DNA of 64,000 nt from Corynebacterium lactis. Lineage in GTDB: Bacteria; Actinomycetota; Actinomycetes; Mycobacteriales; Mycobacteriaceae. Positions 45,359 through 54,393 of this stretch are shown one piece after another. A model generated the notes under the pieces. It ran no database searches. It saw only the letters and a list, made by a program, of their open reading frames with translations, and had not been told where the DNA came from. The stretch lies in contig NZ_ULHE01000002.1 in assembly GCF_900519355.1 (NCBI RefSeq), positions 186,001 to 250,000 of the forward strand, read 5' to 3'. The translations under genes were made by a program, and so were the position numbers. Numbering within the stretch: position 1 is the first letter of the stretch; each line of letters begins with the position of its first letter.

Positions 45359-46927
45359 CTAGCGCTGAAGTGCTGCGGCTACCTCCGTGGCTACCTCCTC
45401 GGCAACCTCCGCTGCCACCTGCTCTGCGTCCGGCTCCGCCGGCGCGACGGTGGAGGCCGCGACCATGTCGGCCCACTCGACCAGCTTCTTGCGCTCGCGG
45501 CCCTCGGCCTCGCCCGCCGCGCGTTCCGCGGCGTCCAGCGCGTGCCAGCCGTCCCAGGTGGTCACGTGCAGTCCCTTGTCGGCCAGGAAGGCATCGACCT
45601 CGGCGGGGGTGTGCTTCTCCGGGGTTTGCAGGCGCCCGGCCTCCCAATCCTCGATGAGGTTGGCGATCGTCTCGTTGGCGTCGCCCTTGGTGTTGCCAAT
45701 CAGGCCCACGGGGCCGCGGCGGATCCAGCCCGTCGTGTAGAGGCCCTGGATGGGCGCGGCGTCGACGTCGGCGGATGGCTCGGCGGTGTGGACGCGCCCG
45801 CCGGCGTCGGGAATGGTGTGGGAACTCTCGTCGAAGGGCACCCCGGGAACCGCGTCGGAGCGGTACCCAACGGCCCGGTAGACCGCACCGACCGGCCAGT
45901 CGGTGAACGTGCCCGTCCCGCGAACCCCGCCCTTGCCGTCGAGCTCCGTGCGCTCGGTGCGGATGACGGAGACGTGCCGGACTCCATCGGGGCCCTCCTC
46001 GCCGAGAATTTCGACCGGGGACTCGAAGAAGTGGATGAAGAGCTTGTGCGGGGCGCCCTTGGGATCGCGGATGGCGTAGTTCTCGATGATCGTGCAGACC
46101 TGGTCGACGATCTTCGACCCGCGCCGGGCCTCCTCGGAGGCAGCGTCGTACTGGATGTCCTCGGGGTTCACCACGACCTCGATGGTGTCTGAGTGGTCGA
46201 GCTCCTTTAGCTCCATCGGCGTGAACTTCGCCTGGGCGGGGCCGCGACGGCCGAAAACGTGCACCTCGCGCGCGGCGTTGGCCGACAGACCGTCGTAGAC
46301 ATTGTCCGCGATCTCGGTGACGTGGAGCTCGTCGGCGGTCTTAGCCAGGATGCGGGCGACATCGAGTCCAACGTTGCCGACGCCGACGACCGCGACGGAC
46401 TCCGCCTCCAGGTTCCACTTGCGGGAGAACTCCGGGTGGGAGTCGTAGAAGCCGACGAACTCGCCCGCGCCGTAGCTCTCCGGCAGGTCCGAGCCCGGGA
46501 TGGGCAGGTCGCGGTCGCCGGTCGCGCCCGTGGCGAAGACGATGGCGTCGTAGTAGTCGCGCAGCTCCTCGACGCTGACCTGCGTGCCGACGTCCACGTT
46601 ACCGAGCAGTCGCACCTGCGGCTTATCCAGGACTCGGTGCAGCGACTTAATAATTCCCTTGATGCGCGGGTGGTCCGGGGCGACTCCGTAGCGAATCAGT
46701 CCGAAGGGCGCAGGCAGGCGCTCGTAGAGGTCGATGGATACGTCGCGACCCGACTTCATCAGCGCGTCGGAGGCGTAGATGCCGGCCGGGCCGGAGCCGA
46801 CCACCGCGACGCGCAGGGGCTGGCCGCCGCCGGGCAGTCCAGTCAGGGGATTGGTGTGGCCGTGATTCGAATTGTGGGCGTGCGAGTCGTGGGCGGCGTC
46901 GTGTCGTGCGGGAGTCGGTGAAGTCAT
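45359..46927 (-). CDS. fpr2: Ferredoxin/adrenodoxin-type NADP+ reductase linked to sulfite reduction
   Basis: FAD/NADP reductase of 522 aa starting at ATG 46927; a longer frame to ATG 46963 is possible. A His/Asn-rich N-terminal extension precedes LRVAVVGSGPAGIYASDALMKSG (FAD motif), FGLIRYGVAPDHPRIKGII, VGVGNVGLDVARILAK (NADP motif) and TGWIRRGPVGLIGNTKGDANETI. The C-terminal Ala/Glu tail is extra. In C. glutamicum Fpr2 is encoded beside cysI and is the likely electron donor route to sulfite reductase. Here it is divergent from the transporter and cys genes across two McbR boxes, supporting the same role. It is paralogous to fprA at 54516. Confidence 0.9.
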   Translation of the reverse strand: MTSPTPARHDAAHDSHAHNSNHGHTNPLTGLPGGGQPLRVAVVGSGPAGIYASDALMKSGRDVSIDLYERLPAPFGLIRYGVAPDHPRIKGIIKSLHRVLDKPQVRLLGNVDVGTQVSVEELRDYYDAIVFATGATGDRDLPIPGSDLPESYGAGEFVGFYDSHPEFSRKWNLEAESVAVVGVGNVGLDVARILAKTADELHVTEIADNVYDGLSANAAREVHVFGRRGPAQAKFTPMELKELDHSDTIEVVVNPEDIQYDAASEEARRGSKIVDQVCTIIENYAIRDPKGAPHKLFIHFFESPVEILGEEGPDGVRHVSVIRTERTELDGKGGVRGTGTFTDWPVGAVYRAVGYRSDAVPGVPFDESSHTIPDAGGRVHTAEPSADVDAAPIQGLYTTGWIRRGPVGLIGNTKGDANETIANLIEDWEAGRLQTPEKHTPAEVDAFLADKGLHVTTWDGWHALDAAERAAGEAEGRERKKLVEWADMVAASTVAPAEPDAEQVAAEVAEEVATEVAAALQR

Positions 46928-46998
46928 AGTCAGTCCGGTTTTCCTTATGTCGTGAGTTTGCATGTCGTGGGTTGCGGTGTTTTTGCGATTGCTTGTTA

Positions 46999-47014
46999 TA
47001 GACCGTTCAGTCTA
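46999..47014. promoter_or_regulatory. McbR operator 1
   Basis: TAGAC-CGTTCA-GTCTA is a perfect match to the McbR consensus TAGAC-N6-GTCTA, the corynebacterial repressor of sulfur assimilation and methionine genes. It is on the fpr2 side of the divergent region. Confidence 0.9.
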
Positions 47015-47033
47015 TGCTTGCTGAAACAGAATA

Positions 47034-47049
47034 TAGACAACCTGGTCTA
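47034..47049. promoter_or_regulatory. McbR operator 2
   Basis: TAGAC-AACCTG-GTCTA, a perfect consensus match, 35 bases from operator 1, on the transporter side. Confidence 0.9.
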
Positions 47050-47161
47050 TAGATTGCAACATTGAATTCCGTTGCGGGCCCGGCGCTTACCGTCCGACAT
47101 TTCTTGCTCTCTGACACATGTCTTGCCGTGGCGCGGTCCTTCGGCGGTGGAAGGAACTGTC

Positions 47162-48193
47162 ATGGGCAAGCTCATTGTCTTTGTGCTGATCGGCCTCGGG
47201 GCCCAGCTGGTGGACGGAACTCTGGGCATGGCGTTCGGCGTCACCGCCACCACGTTGTTTATCCTCTCTGGCAGTAGCGCTGCCACCGCGTCGGCGGTCG
47301 TGCATGTCGCCGAGCTGGGGACCACGCTCGCCTCGGGTATCTCTCACTGGCGCTTCGGCAACGTCGACTGGCGACGTGCGCTCGGCCTCGGTATCCCCGG
47401 TGCGATCGGCGCATTTAGCGGCGCCACCTTCCTGTCGGGGCTCGACGGCGACTCTGCCAAGCCTGTGACTTCGACAATCCTGCTTGGACTGGGGCTTTGG
47501 GTAATTATTCGCTTCGCGTTCCTCGCTGGAGCAAGGCGAAAGAAAGTGGTCTGGGGTGCAGGAAAGCTGGCCCCGCTCGGCCTCTTCGGTGGGCTGCTGG
47601 ACTCTACGGGCGGTGGTGGCTGGGGGCCGGTGACGACCTCGACGCTGCTCAGCGCGGAGGCGGACCAGCCCCGCAAAGTCATTGGCACGGTCTCTGCTGC
47701 CGAGTTCCTGGTTTCACTGGCGGCTGTGCTCGGTTTCCTGCCGAAGCTGCGTGAGGAATTTACCCAGCATGCCGGGCCTGTCGTGGGTCTCCTCGTCGGT
47801 GGCGTGCTCGCCGCTCCGCTGGCGGCCTACCTGGTCGGACGTATCAATCCACGCCTGCTCGGCATCGCTATCGGCGGCATCCTGGTCGGGCTGAATATTC
47901 GCACGCTCCTGGCGTTGGTCGCACCCGGTTGGGTGGTTGCATCCGCGCTGGTCGCATGGACTGTCGTTGTAGTTGCGCTGGTCGTCTGGGCTCGTTCGCA
48001 CGATACGCTGCGCAGTCTGCGCCGCCGCGTCGAGCTCGAACCTGCCGAGCGGTCCGGGGAAGGCGCTGGCGATAGTGGTTGGGCGCCGGAGGGGGCGTCG
48101 GCAAGCGGGGTGGATGAGGTCAGTGGGGTGGATTCCGCGGCGGAGGGGCGCGCAAATAACGGTGTCTCGGTGGGGAAAGCGCGGGTGTGGTAG
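47162..48193 (+). CDS. cysZ: TSUP (TauE/SafE) family transporter, probable sulfate permease
   Basis: Membrane protein of 343 aa with about eight helices. ATG 47162 has GGAAGGAA upstream. It begins LIVFVLIGLGAQLVDGTLGMAFGVTATTLFILSG and contains LLDSTGGGGWGPVTTSTLL, the two inverted TSUP half-motifs. The C-terminal hydrophilic tail is variable and includes a repeat copy (48095, Ser-Ala-Ser). In C. glutamicum the CysZ sulfate importer of this family belongs to the same gene cluster, though at the other end. McbR operators flank it on both sides, supporting sulfate uptake. Export of sulfite or an organosulfonate is the alternative. Confidence 0.82.
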   Translation: MGKLIVFVLIGLGAQLVDGTLGMAFGVTATTLFILSGSSAATASAVVHVAELGTTLASGISHWRFGNVDWRRALGLGIPGAIGAFSGATFLSGLDGDSAKPVTSTILLGLGLWVIIRFAFLAGARRKKVVWGAGKLAPLGLFGGLLDSTGGGGWGPVTTSTLLSAEADQPRKVIGTVSAAEFLVSLAAVLGFLPKLREEFTQHAGPVVGLLVGGVLAAPLAAYLVGRINPRLLGIAIGGILVGLNIRTLLALVAPGWVVASALVAWTVVVVALVVWARSHDTLRSLRRRVELEPAERSGEGAGDSGWAPEGASASGVDEVSGVDSAAEGRANNGVSVGKARVW

Positions 48194-48234
48194 TCGGTTC
48201 TTCGCCCGCGAAGGGTGTCCGATGTTGCACAAAG

Positions 48235-48250
48235 TAGACCAGTCGGTCTA
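48235..48250. promoter_or_regulatory. McbR operator 3
   Basis: TAGAC-CAGTCG-GTCTA, perfect consensus match, upstream of cysI. Confidence 0.9.
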
Positions 48251-48270
48251 AGGTTGCAGCAATTCATAAA

Positions 48271-48286
48271 TAGACCGGCCGGTCTA
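48271..48286. promoter_or_regulatory. McbR operator 4
   Basis: TAGAC-CGGCCG-GTCTA, perfect consensus match, 36 bases from operator 3 (start to start) and 53 bases before the cysI start codon. Confidence 0.9.
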
Positions 48287-48338
48287 TGATTTTAAAAATC
48301 TGTTTGAGAAGTTTCACGAAAGCGATCCGAGAGAAATC

Positions 48339-50018
48339 ATGAGCGCACCCACGAAAACAGCCCGCCGCCCCAAGCGCGCGCCCAAGCCGCAGGGGCAGTG
48401 GCTCGTCGACGGCAAGGAGCCACTCAACGACGACGAGCGGATTAAGCACGAAGACGCCGGCATGGCGGTCAAGCAGCGCGTGCTCGACATCTACGCCAAG
48501 GAGGGGTTCGACTCCATCCCCGCGGAGGACCTCGCCCCGCGCTTTAAGTGGATCGGCCTCTATACCCAGCGCAAGCAGGGCATGGGCGGCGAGCACACCG
48601 GCGTGAAGACCAACGCCGAGCTGCAGGATAAGTACTTCATGCTGCGCGTGCGCCTCGACGGCGGCCAGGCCACCACCGAGGGCATCCGCGCGATCGGCGA
48701 GATCTCCCGCGACTTCGCCCGCGACACCGCGGACTTCTCCGACCGCCAGAACGTGCAGCTCCACTGGATCCGCATCGAGGACATGCCCGAGATCTGGGAT
48801 CGCCTCGAGGCCGTCGGCCTGGACACCCACTTCGGCTGCGGCGACGTGCCGCGCGTCATCCTGGGCAGCCCGGTCGCGGGTGTCGCCGCCGACGAGATTA
48901 TCGACGGCACGAATGCCATCCGCCGCATCAAGGAGGAGTACCTGGCGGGTGACGAGTTTTCCAACCTGCCGCGCAAGTTCAAGTCGGCGGTGTCGGGCTC
49001 CCCGCGCCTGGACGTCACCCACGAGGTCCAGGACGTCGCCTTCGTCGGCGTCAACCACCCGGAGCACGGGCCGGGCTTCGACGTGTGGGTCGGCGGCGGT
49101 CTGTCCACCAACCCGATGCTCGGCCAGCGCCTCGGCGCATGGGTGCCGGAGTCCGAGGTACCCGAGGTCTGGGCCGGCGTCTGCCGCATCTTCCGCGACT
49201 ACGGCTACCGCCGCCTGCGCAACCGCGCCCGCCTGAAGTTCCTGGTCGGCGAGTGGGGCATCGAGAAGTTCCGCCAGGTCCTCGAGGACGATTACCTCGG
49301 CCGCAAGCTCATCGACGGACCCGCGCCGGCGCCCTTTGAGGGCGACCGCGACCACATCGGCGTGCACAAGCAGGCCGACGGCCGCAACTACGTCGGCGTC
49401 AAGCCCACCGTCGGGCGAGTGCCGGGCTCGGACCTGATTCGCCTGGCCGACATCGCGGAGCGCCACGGCGTCAGCCGCATCCGCACCACGGTCATGAAGG
49501 AACTGATCCTTCTCGACGTCGCGGACGACCAGGTCGACTCGCTGCTGGCGGAGCTGGACGGCATCGGCCTGTCGGCGAACCCGTCGGCCTACCGGCGCGG
49601 CATCATGGCCTGCACCGGCCTGGAGTTCTGCAAGCTGGCGCTGGTCACGACGCGCGAGCGGGCCATCGACCTGGTGGGCGAGCTGGAGAGCCGCCTCGAG
49701 GACCTCGACGTTCCCCTGAATATCGCTCTGAACGGCTGCCCGAACGCCTGCGCCCGCACCCAGATCGCCGACATCGGCCTGAAGGGCCAGATCGTCACCG
49801 ACGCCGACGGCAACCGCGTCGAGGGCTTCCAGGTCCACCTGGGCGGCGCGCTGGGCCTCGGCGCCAACTTCGGCCGCAAGCTCCGCGGACACAAGGTCAC
49901 CTCGGCCGAGCTCGCCGACTACATCGAGCGCCTGGTCACCAACTTCAAGGCGCAGCGCTTCGAGGGCGAGCAGTTCCGCGAGTGGGTCGCCCGCGCCGAC
50001 GAGGGGGACCTGCAGTGA
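48339..50018 (+). CDS. cysI: Ferredoxin-dependent sulfite reductase
   Basis: Siroheme/[4Fe-4S] reductase of 559 aa that takes sulfite to sulfide. The siroheme-cluster ligands are visible: Cys in ACTGLEFCKLALVTTRERA and Cys in LNGCPNACARTQIADIGLKG. Ferredoxin-type repeats include FMLRVRLDGGQATTEGIRAIGEIS and DFSDRQNVQLHWIRIEDM. It is the single-chain, ferredoxin-dependent type; no CysJ is present, consistent with electron supply from Fpr2 via a ferredoxin. The stop overlaps the next start (GTGA). It is controlled by the upstream McbR boxes. Confidence 0.95.
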   Translation: MSAPTKTARRPKRAPKPQGQWLVDGKEPLNDDERIKHEDAGMAVKQRVLDIYAKEGFDSIPAEDLAPRFKWIGLYTQRKQGMGGEHTGVKTNAELQDKYFMLRVRLDGGQATTEGIRAIGEISRDFARDTADFSDRQNVQLHWIRIEDMPEIWDRLEAVGLDTHFGCGDVPRVILGSPVAGVAADEIIDGTNAIRRIKEEYLAGDEFSNLPRKFKSAVSGSPRLDVTHEVQDVAFVGVNHPEHGPGFDVWVGGGLSTNPMLGQRLGAWVPESEVPEVWAGVCRIFRDYGYRRLRNRARLKFLVGEWGIEKFRQVLEDDYLGRKLIDGPAPAPFEGDRDHIGVHKQADGRNYVGVKPTVGRVPGSDLIRLADIAERHGVSRIRTTVMKELILLDVADDQVDSLLAELDGIGLSANPSAYRRGIMACTGLEFCKLALVTTRERAIDLVGELESRLEDLDVPLNIALNGCPNACARTQIADIGLKGQIVTDADGNRVEGFQVHLGGALGLGANFGRKLRGHKVTSAELADYIERLVTNFKAQRFEGEQFREWVARADEGDLQ

Positions 50019-50257
50019 GCCCGACCCAAACAATCCGCGAGGCCAACCTCGGGGTCGGCGGGCGCAGCGCGCACCCGAACCCGAACCGTGGCGCGATCAT
50101 GCACTGCCCCTACTGCGGCGGGGACGACCTCTGGCCCGACATGGAGACCGATTACGCCTGGCAGTGCCGTGAGTGCTGCCGCGTCTTCACGGTGAAACTG
50201 CACGGACACATTAATAGGAATCTCGACAGCAATAGCGACAGGAAGGTGGCCTCATGA
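50015..50257 (+). CDS. cysX: Small Cys-rich CysX-like protein
   Basis: Protein of 80 aa, GTG 50015 overlapping the cysI stop, and its own stop overlapping the cysH start (ATGA). Four or five Cys are arranged as CPYCGGDDLWPDMETDYAWQCRECCRVF, a CxxC...CxxC(C) knuckle. By position it corresponds to C. glutamicum CysX, described as ferredoxin-like. The spacing looks more like a zinc ribbon or rubredoxin-like metal site than a classical [4Fe-4S] ferredoxin. A role in electron transfer to CysI or CysH is inferred from context only. Confidence 0.8.
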   Translation: MSPTQTIREANLGVGGRSAHPNPNRGAIMHCPYCGGDDLWPDMETDYAWQCRECCRVFTVKLHGHINRNLDSNSDRKVAS

Positions 50258-51009
50258 GCATGGCAATACAGACCCTGAACACCGCCGACGCGCTCGACGT
50301 CGACGACGCGCTGGCCGACCCGGCAACCTCCCGCCGACTGCTGGAACTGGCCCTGGACTGGGGGACGAAGCTGGAGTCCGCTACCGCCGGTGAGATCCTG
50401 GAGTGGGGCGCCGAGCACCTGCACACCCCGCTGGCCGTCACCCTGTCGATGCAGGACACCGTCCTGGCGGAGCTGGCCTCCCGCCACGCCCCGGACGCCG
50501 ACCTAATCTTCCTGGACACCGGCTATCACTTCCCGGAGACCCTCGAGGTCGCAGACCAGGTGGCCCGGCGTTACGGCAATCGTTTGCTGTCCATCGTCCC
50601 GAAGCAGACCCGCGCCGAGCAGGATGCCACCGAGGGCGTCGACCTCTACAAGACCAACCCGACCCGCTGCTGCGCCCTGCGCAAGGTCGAGCCGCTGGCC
50701 GCCGTCAAGCGCCCGTACGAGGGCTGGGTAACCGGGCTCAAGCGCGTCGACGCCCCGACCCGCGCGAACACCCCGGTGCTGGAGATCGACAAGACCGGGC
50801 GCATCAAGCTGAACCCGCTGGCCGCGTGGACCGACGCGGACGTCGAGGAGTTCATCGAGGACAACGGCCTGATCGTGCACCCGCTGACCAAGCAGGGCTT
50901 CCCGTCCATCGGCTGCGCGACCTGCACGGCCCGGGTCGAGGCCGGCGCCGATCCGCGCTCGGGCCGCTGGGCCGGCACCGAGAAGACCGAGTGCGGCCTG
51001 CACCTGTAG
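50254..51009 (+). CDS. cysH: Adenylyl-sulfate (APS) reductase
   Basis: Reductase of 251 aa giving sulfite from adenylyl sulfate. The PAPS-reductase fold begins LHTPLAVTLSMQDTVLAELA. The [4Fe-4S] cysteine pairs of APS-type enzymes are visible as TRCCALRKVEPL and SIGCATCTARV, and the catalytic Cys is in the C-terminal TECGLHL. No APS kinase (cysC) fusion or gene is seen nearby, in line with the direct APS route. ATG 50254 overlaps the cysX stop. After its stop a GCGTCGGCAAGC copy (51015) and an AGAGCAA-rich stretch separate it from cysD. Confidence 0.95.
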   Translation: MSMAIQTLNTADALDVDDALADPATSRRLLELALDWGTKLESATAGEILEWGAEHLHTPLAVTLSMQDTVLAELASRHAPDADLIFLDTGYHFPETLEVADQVARRYGNRLLSIVPKQTRAEQDATEGVDLYKTNPTRCCALRKVEPLAAVKRPYEGWVTGLKRVDAPTRANTPVLEIDKTGRIKLNPLAAWTDADVEEFIEDNGLIVHPLTKQGFPSIGCATCTARVEAGADPRSGRWAGTEKTECGLHL

Positions 51010-51098
51010 CGCTGGCGTCGGCAAGCCTGCAGGACGGCACCGCAAAGAGCAATAGAGCACCACAAGAGCAACAGAAGAGCCAAAGAAGAGATAGCCAC

Positions 51099-52019
51099 AT
51101 GACCACTTCCACGAAGCTGCCCGCAGCTTTAGACCCGCGCCTGGCCGAGCTGGAGGCCGAGGCGATCGACATTATCCGCCAGACCGCGGGGCAGTTCGAC
51201 AAGCCCGCGCTGCTTTTCTCCGGCGGCAAGGACTCGGTCCTCGTCCTGGAGCTGGCCAAGCGCGCCTTCGCCCCGGCGGCCGTCCCGCTGGAGCTGCTCC
51301 ACGTCGACACCGGCCACAACTTCCCGGAGGTCATTGCCTTCCGAGACAAGGTCGCCGCGCAGCCGGGTATTAACCTCCACGTCGCCCACGTCCAGGACTG
51401 GATCGACCGTGGCGTCCTCACCGAGCGCGCCGACGGCACCCGCAACCCCCTGCAGACCGTCCCCCTGGTGGAGACCATCGCCGAGCGGGGTTACGACGCC
51501 GTCCTCGGAGGCGCCCGCCGCGACGAGGAAAAGGCGCGTGCGAAGGAGCGCGTGTTCTCGGTGCGTGACTTTTTCGGCGGCTGGGACCCGCGCCGCCAGC
51601 GCCCGGAGCTGTGGGGCCTCTACAACGGCCGCCACGCCGCGGGCGAGAACGTCCGCGTCTTCCCGATCTCCAACTGGACCGAGGCGGACGTGTGGGCCTA
51701 CATCGAGGCCCGAGACATCGAGCTGCCCCCGATTTACTACTCCCACCAGCGCGAAGTGTTCAACCGAGGCGGCATGTGGCTGGCTCCGGGCGAGTGGGGC
51801 GGCCCGCGCGACGGCGAGACCCTCGAGGTTCGCACCGTTCGCTACCGCACCGTCGGCGACATGAGCTGCACGGGCGCCGTCGAGTCGACCGCGTCCACCA
51901 TCGCCGAGGTGATGGAGGAGCTGCGCACCTCCAAGCTGACCGAACGCGGAGCCACCCGCGCCGACGACAAACTGTCCGAATCCTCGATGGAGGATCGCAA
52001 GAAGGAAGGGTACTTCTGA
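51099..52019 (+). CDS. cysD: Sulfate adenylyltransferase subunit 2
   Basis: ATP sulfurylase small subunit of 306 aa. The PP-loop is ALLFSGGKDSVLVLELAKRAF. Other family blocks are LLHVDTGHNFPEVIAFRD, GGARRDEEKARAKERVFSVRDFFGGWDPRRQRPELWGLYNGRH and RYRTVGDMSCTGAVEST. It works with CysN to make APS from ATP and sulfate, driven by GTP hydrolysis. Its stop shares a base with the cysN start (TGATG). Confidence 0.97.
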   Translation: MTTSTKLPAALDPRLAELEAEAIDIIRQTAGQFDKPALLFSGGKDSVLVLELAKRAFAPAAVPLELLHVDTGHNFPEVIAFRDKVAAQPGINLHVAHVQDWIDRGVLTERADGTRNPLQTVPLVETIAERGYDAVLGGARRDEEKARAKERVFSVRDFFGGWDPRRQRPELWGLYNGRHAAGENVRVFPISNWTEADVWAYIEARDIELPPIYYSHQREVFNRGGMWLAPGEWGGPRDGETLEVRTVRYRTVGDMSCTGAVESTASTIAEVMEELRTSKLTERGATRADDKLSESSMEDRKKEGYF

Positions 52020-53376
52020 TGACCTCCCACACCGAGACCGCCAACACTGGGGCTGCCCACACCGGCAACTCCGGCAACCCCGCCCTGATCACCGCCGACC
52101 GCGCAACCCGCGCCCGCCGCACCCTGCGGCTGTGCACCGCCGGCTCCGTCGACGACGGCAAGTCCACCTTCGTCGGCCGCCTGCTGCACGACACGAAGAA
52201 CATCCTCGCCGACCAGTACGAGGCCGTCGTCGCCTCCTCCCAGGCCCGAGGTCAGGAAAATCCCGACCTGTCTCTGCTGGTCGACGGCCTGCGCGCCGAG
52301 CGCGAGCAGGGCATCACCATCGACGTCGCCTACCGCTACTTCGCCACCGACGTGCGCTCCTTCATCCTCGCCGACTGCCCGGGCCACGAGCAGTACACCC
52401 GTAACACCGTCACCGGCATGTCCACCGCCGAGGCCGTCGTTGTGCTTATCGACGCCCGCAACGGCGTCGTCACGCAGACGAAGCGGCACGCAACGGTGGC
52501 GTCCCTGCTGGGCGTGCGGCACGTGATCTTTGCGGTCAACAAGATTGACCTGCTGGGCTACAGCGAGGAGGCCTTCCGGGCCATCGAGTCGGACGCGAAA
52601 GCGCTGGCCGAGCGCCTGGGCCTGGACAACACGTTCGTCGTGCCGGTCTCCGCGCTGGTGGGCGACAACATCGTCGACCACTCCGAGCACACCCCCTGGT
52701 ACGAGGGTCCGACCGTGCTGGAGCTGCTGGAGAACCTGGACATCGGCGCCGACCTGGCGGCGGACGCGGAGAGCCCGCTGCGGCTGCCGATTGACTACGT
52801 CATCCGCGACCACGCCACCGAGTACCGCGGCTACGCCGGCCGCATCGCCACCGGCTCGGTGCGTATCGGCGACAGCGTCGCCGTCGGCGGCGGGCGGGTC
52901 GGCGAGGTCACCCGCATTACCGTTGCTGCCGAGGACGTCGAGGAGGCCGTCGCAGGCCAGTCCGTGGCGGTCAGCCTGGACACCGAGTTCGACCTGGCCC
53001 GCGGCGACCTGATCAGCGCCGATGCGGGCTCTGGCGCCGGGCGGCCGGAGGATGTCCGCCGCTTCTCGGCCGTGGCCGTTCACCTGTCCGACAAGCCACT
53101 GGCCGTCGGCCGCGTCGTCGAGGTCCGCTACGGCGCCGCCCTGGTCCGCGGTCGCATCGCCTCCGTGGACGCGCTGATTGACATCGAGACCGGCGAGCCC
53201 ACCGGCGCGCCGACCAGCTAGTGGTCAACGACGTCGCCGAGATCACCGTCGAGCTGGCCCAGGCCCTGCCCATCGACCCGTACCGCGTGGGAGGCCGCGT
53301 CGGCGCGTTCCTTCTGATCGAGCCCGGCACCGGCGACAGCCTGACCGCCGGCCTGGTTCGCGGCGGGACCCGGTAG
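52019..53376 (+). CDS. cysN: Sulfate adenylyltransferase subunit 1, GTPase (frameshifted near the 3' end)
   Basis: EF-Tu-like GTPase, 452 aa when restored. G-motifs: TAGSVDDGKSTFVGRLLHDTK (P-loop), DCPGHEQYTRN and NKIDLLGY. The beta-barrel domain follows from YVIRDHATEYRGYAGRIATGSV. The frame breaks at about 53207 (GGCGCGCCGACCAG, expected GGCGCGGCCGACCAG). Restoring one G reads ADQLVVNDVAEITVELAQALPIDPYRVGGRVGAFLLIEP to a stop at 53376, the conserved C terminus. Without it the protein would lose about 52 residues. No APS kinase domain is fused. The ten bases around the stop (CGGTAGGCCC) are tandemly duplicated at 53371-53390. Confidence 0.93.
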
Positions 53377-53459
53377 GCCCCGGTAGGCCCCCGGCCAGCC
53401 ACCGCGCCATGTAAGGCACTGACTCGGAACCAGAATTCATAGCCGAAGGGACCAACTCC

Positions 53460-54299
53460 ATGACCGCACTAATTCTGCTCGCACACGGCTCCCGGCACCC
53501 GGAGACAGGGGCCGCGCTGGACAGCGTCGTCAAGCAGGTGCGCGAGGCGCTGCCGTCGCCCTCGTGCGGCGGCCCGAGCCAGGTTCGGCTGGCGTGGTTG
53601 GACCTGGATGAGCCCTCCCTGGACGACGTCTGCGCCGACCTCGCGGCTGCGGGGGAGCGTTCTGCGGTTGCGGTTCCGCTGCTGTTCACGGACGCTTTCC
53701 ACTCGCGCATCGACGTTCCCGCCCAGGTAGGTCGGTGCGATCGACACGGCGTGGCCATCGAGGTCTCGCAGGGGCTCGGGCTTGGCGACGGCACCCGCCG
53801 GGCTATTGTGCGGCGCATCGTCGAGGCGGCCCGTGAGGCCTCCTTCTCCGGGCCTGTCGACGCCCTGATTATGGCCGTCGGTTCCTCCGACGCCACCGCG
53901 AATCGGGCAGTTCACGATTTCGCGGAGGGCCTTGATGGGATGTTCCCGGGGAAGGTTTCGGCGGCGTTCGCCGTGGGCCCGGAGCAGGTCAAGGGGGCCG
54001 CGGCGGTCCAGGCCGCGCAGGCCCGCGCCGCGATGCGGGGTCGCGACCTCGTAGTGGTGCCGCTGTTTACCGCGCCGGGGCTGCTGTGGGACAAGGTTAC
54101 TGCCGCCGCGACTGCGGATGCTGGTGATCGGGCGGGAGTCTCGGCGGAGGATGACGCGGGTGCTTTCGCAGGTATTTCTGCAGGTGGCGGTCGCGTCTCT
54201 TACGGTCGGCCGCTCGGTGACCTGCTCGTTCCCATCGTGTGCTGCCGCTGGGATTCCGTCGCCGGCTACGGCAGGCCGGGGGCGGGGACTGCGGCGTAG
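53460..54299 (+). CDS. cysY: Sirohydrochlorin chelatase family protein (CbiX/SirB-like)
   Basis: Protein of 279 aa with two half-repeats. ALILLAHGSRHPETGAALDSVVKQV holds the N-terminal metal-binding His (HGSR). AVAVPLLFTDAFHSRIDVPAQV contributes the second His region, and the C-terminal half repeats the fold more loosely (ALIMAVGSSDATANRAVHDFAEG), ending with Gly/Ala-rich sequence. CbiX/SirB-type proteins insert Fe(II) or Co(II) into sirohydrochlorin. At the end of the cys operon the expected job is siroheme synthesis for CysI, matching CysY of C. glutamicum. AAGGGACC precedes ATG 53460. Confidence 0.82.
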   Translation: MTALILLAHGSRHPETGAALDSVVKQVREALPSPSCGGPSQVRLAWLDLDEPSLDDVCADLAAAGERSAVAVPLLFTDAFHSRIDVPAQVGRCDRHGVAIEVSQGLGLGDGTRRAIVRRIVEAAREASFSGPVDALIMAVGSSDATANRAVHDFAEGLDGMFPGKVSAAFAVGPEQVKGAAAVQAAQARAAMRGRDLVVVPLFTAPGLLWDKVTAAATADAGDRAGVSAEDDAGAFAGISAGGGRVSYGRPLGDLLVPIVCCRWDSVAGYGRPGAGTAA

Positions 54300-54333
54300 G
54301 AGCCAAGCCACCTGATGGCAAGCAATCATGGTT

Positions 54334-54393
54334 ATGGCACGGGATCATGGTTATGGTGCGCTGTAGCTTGCCATAACCATGATCCCGTGCCAT
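54334..54393. repeat. 23-bp perfect inverted repeat between cysY and fprA
   Basis: ATGGCACGGGATCATGGTTATGG (54334-54356; arm of 23) and its exact complement at 54371-54393 enclose 14 bases. The left arm also contains two direct copies of ATCATGGTTATGG (54326 and 54344). There is no U-tract, so it is not a standard terminator although it lies between convergent genes. Confidence 0.9.

Noticed and set aside
48264..50033. 589-codon minus-strand frame opposite cysI
   Set aside because: Shadow of cysI; no motif and repetitive Leu/Val/Asp/Gly composition.
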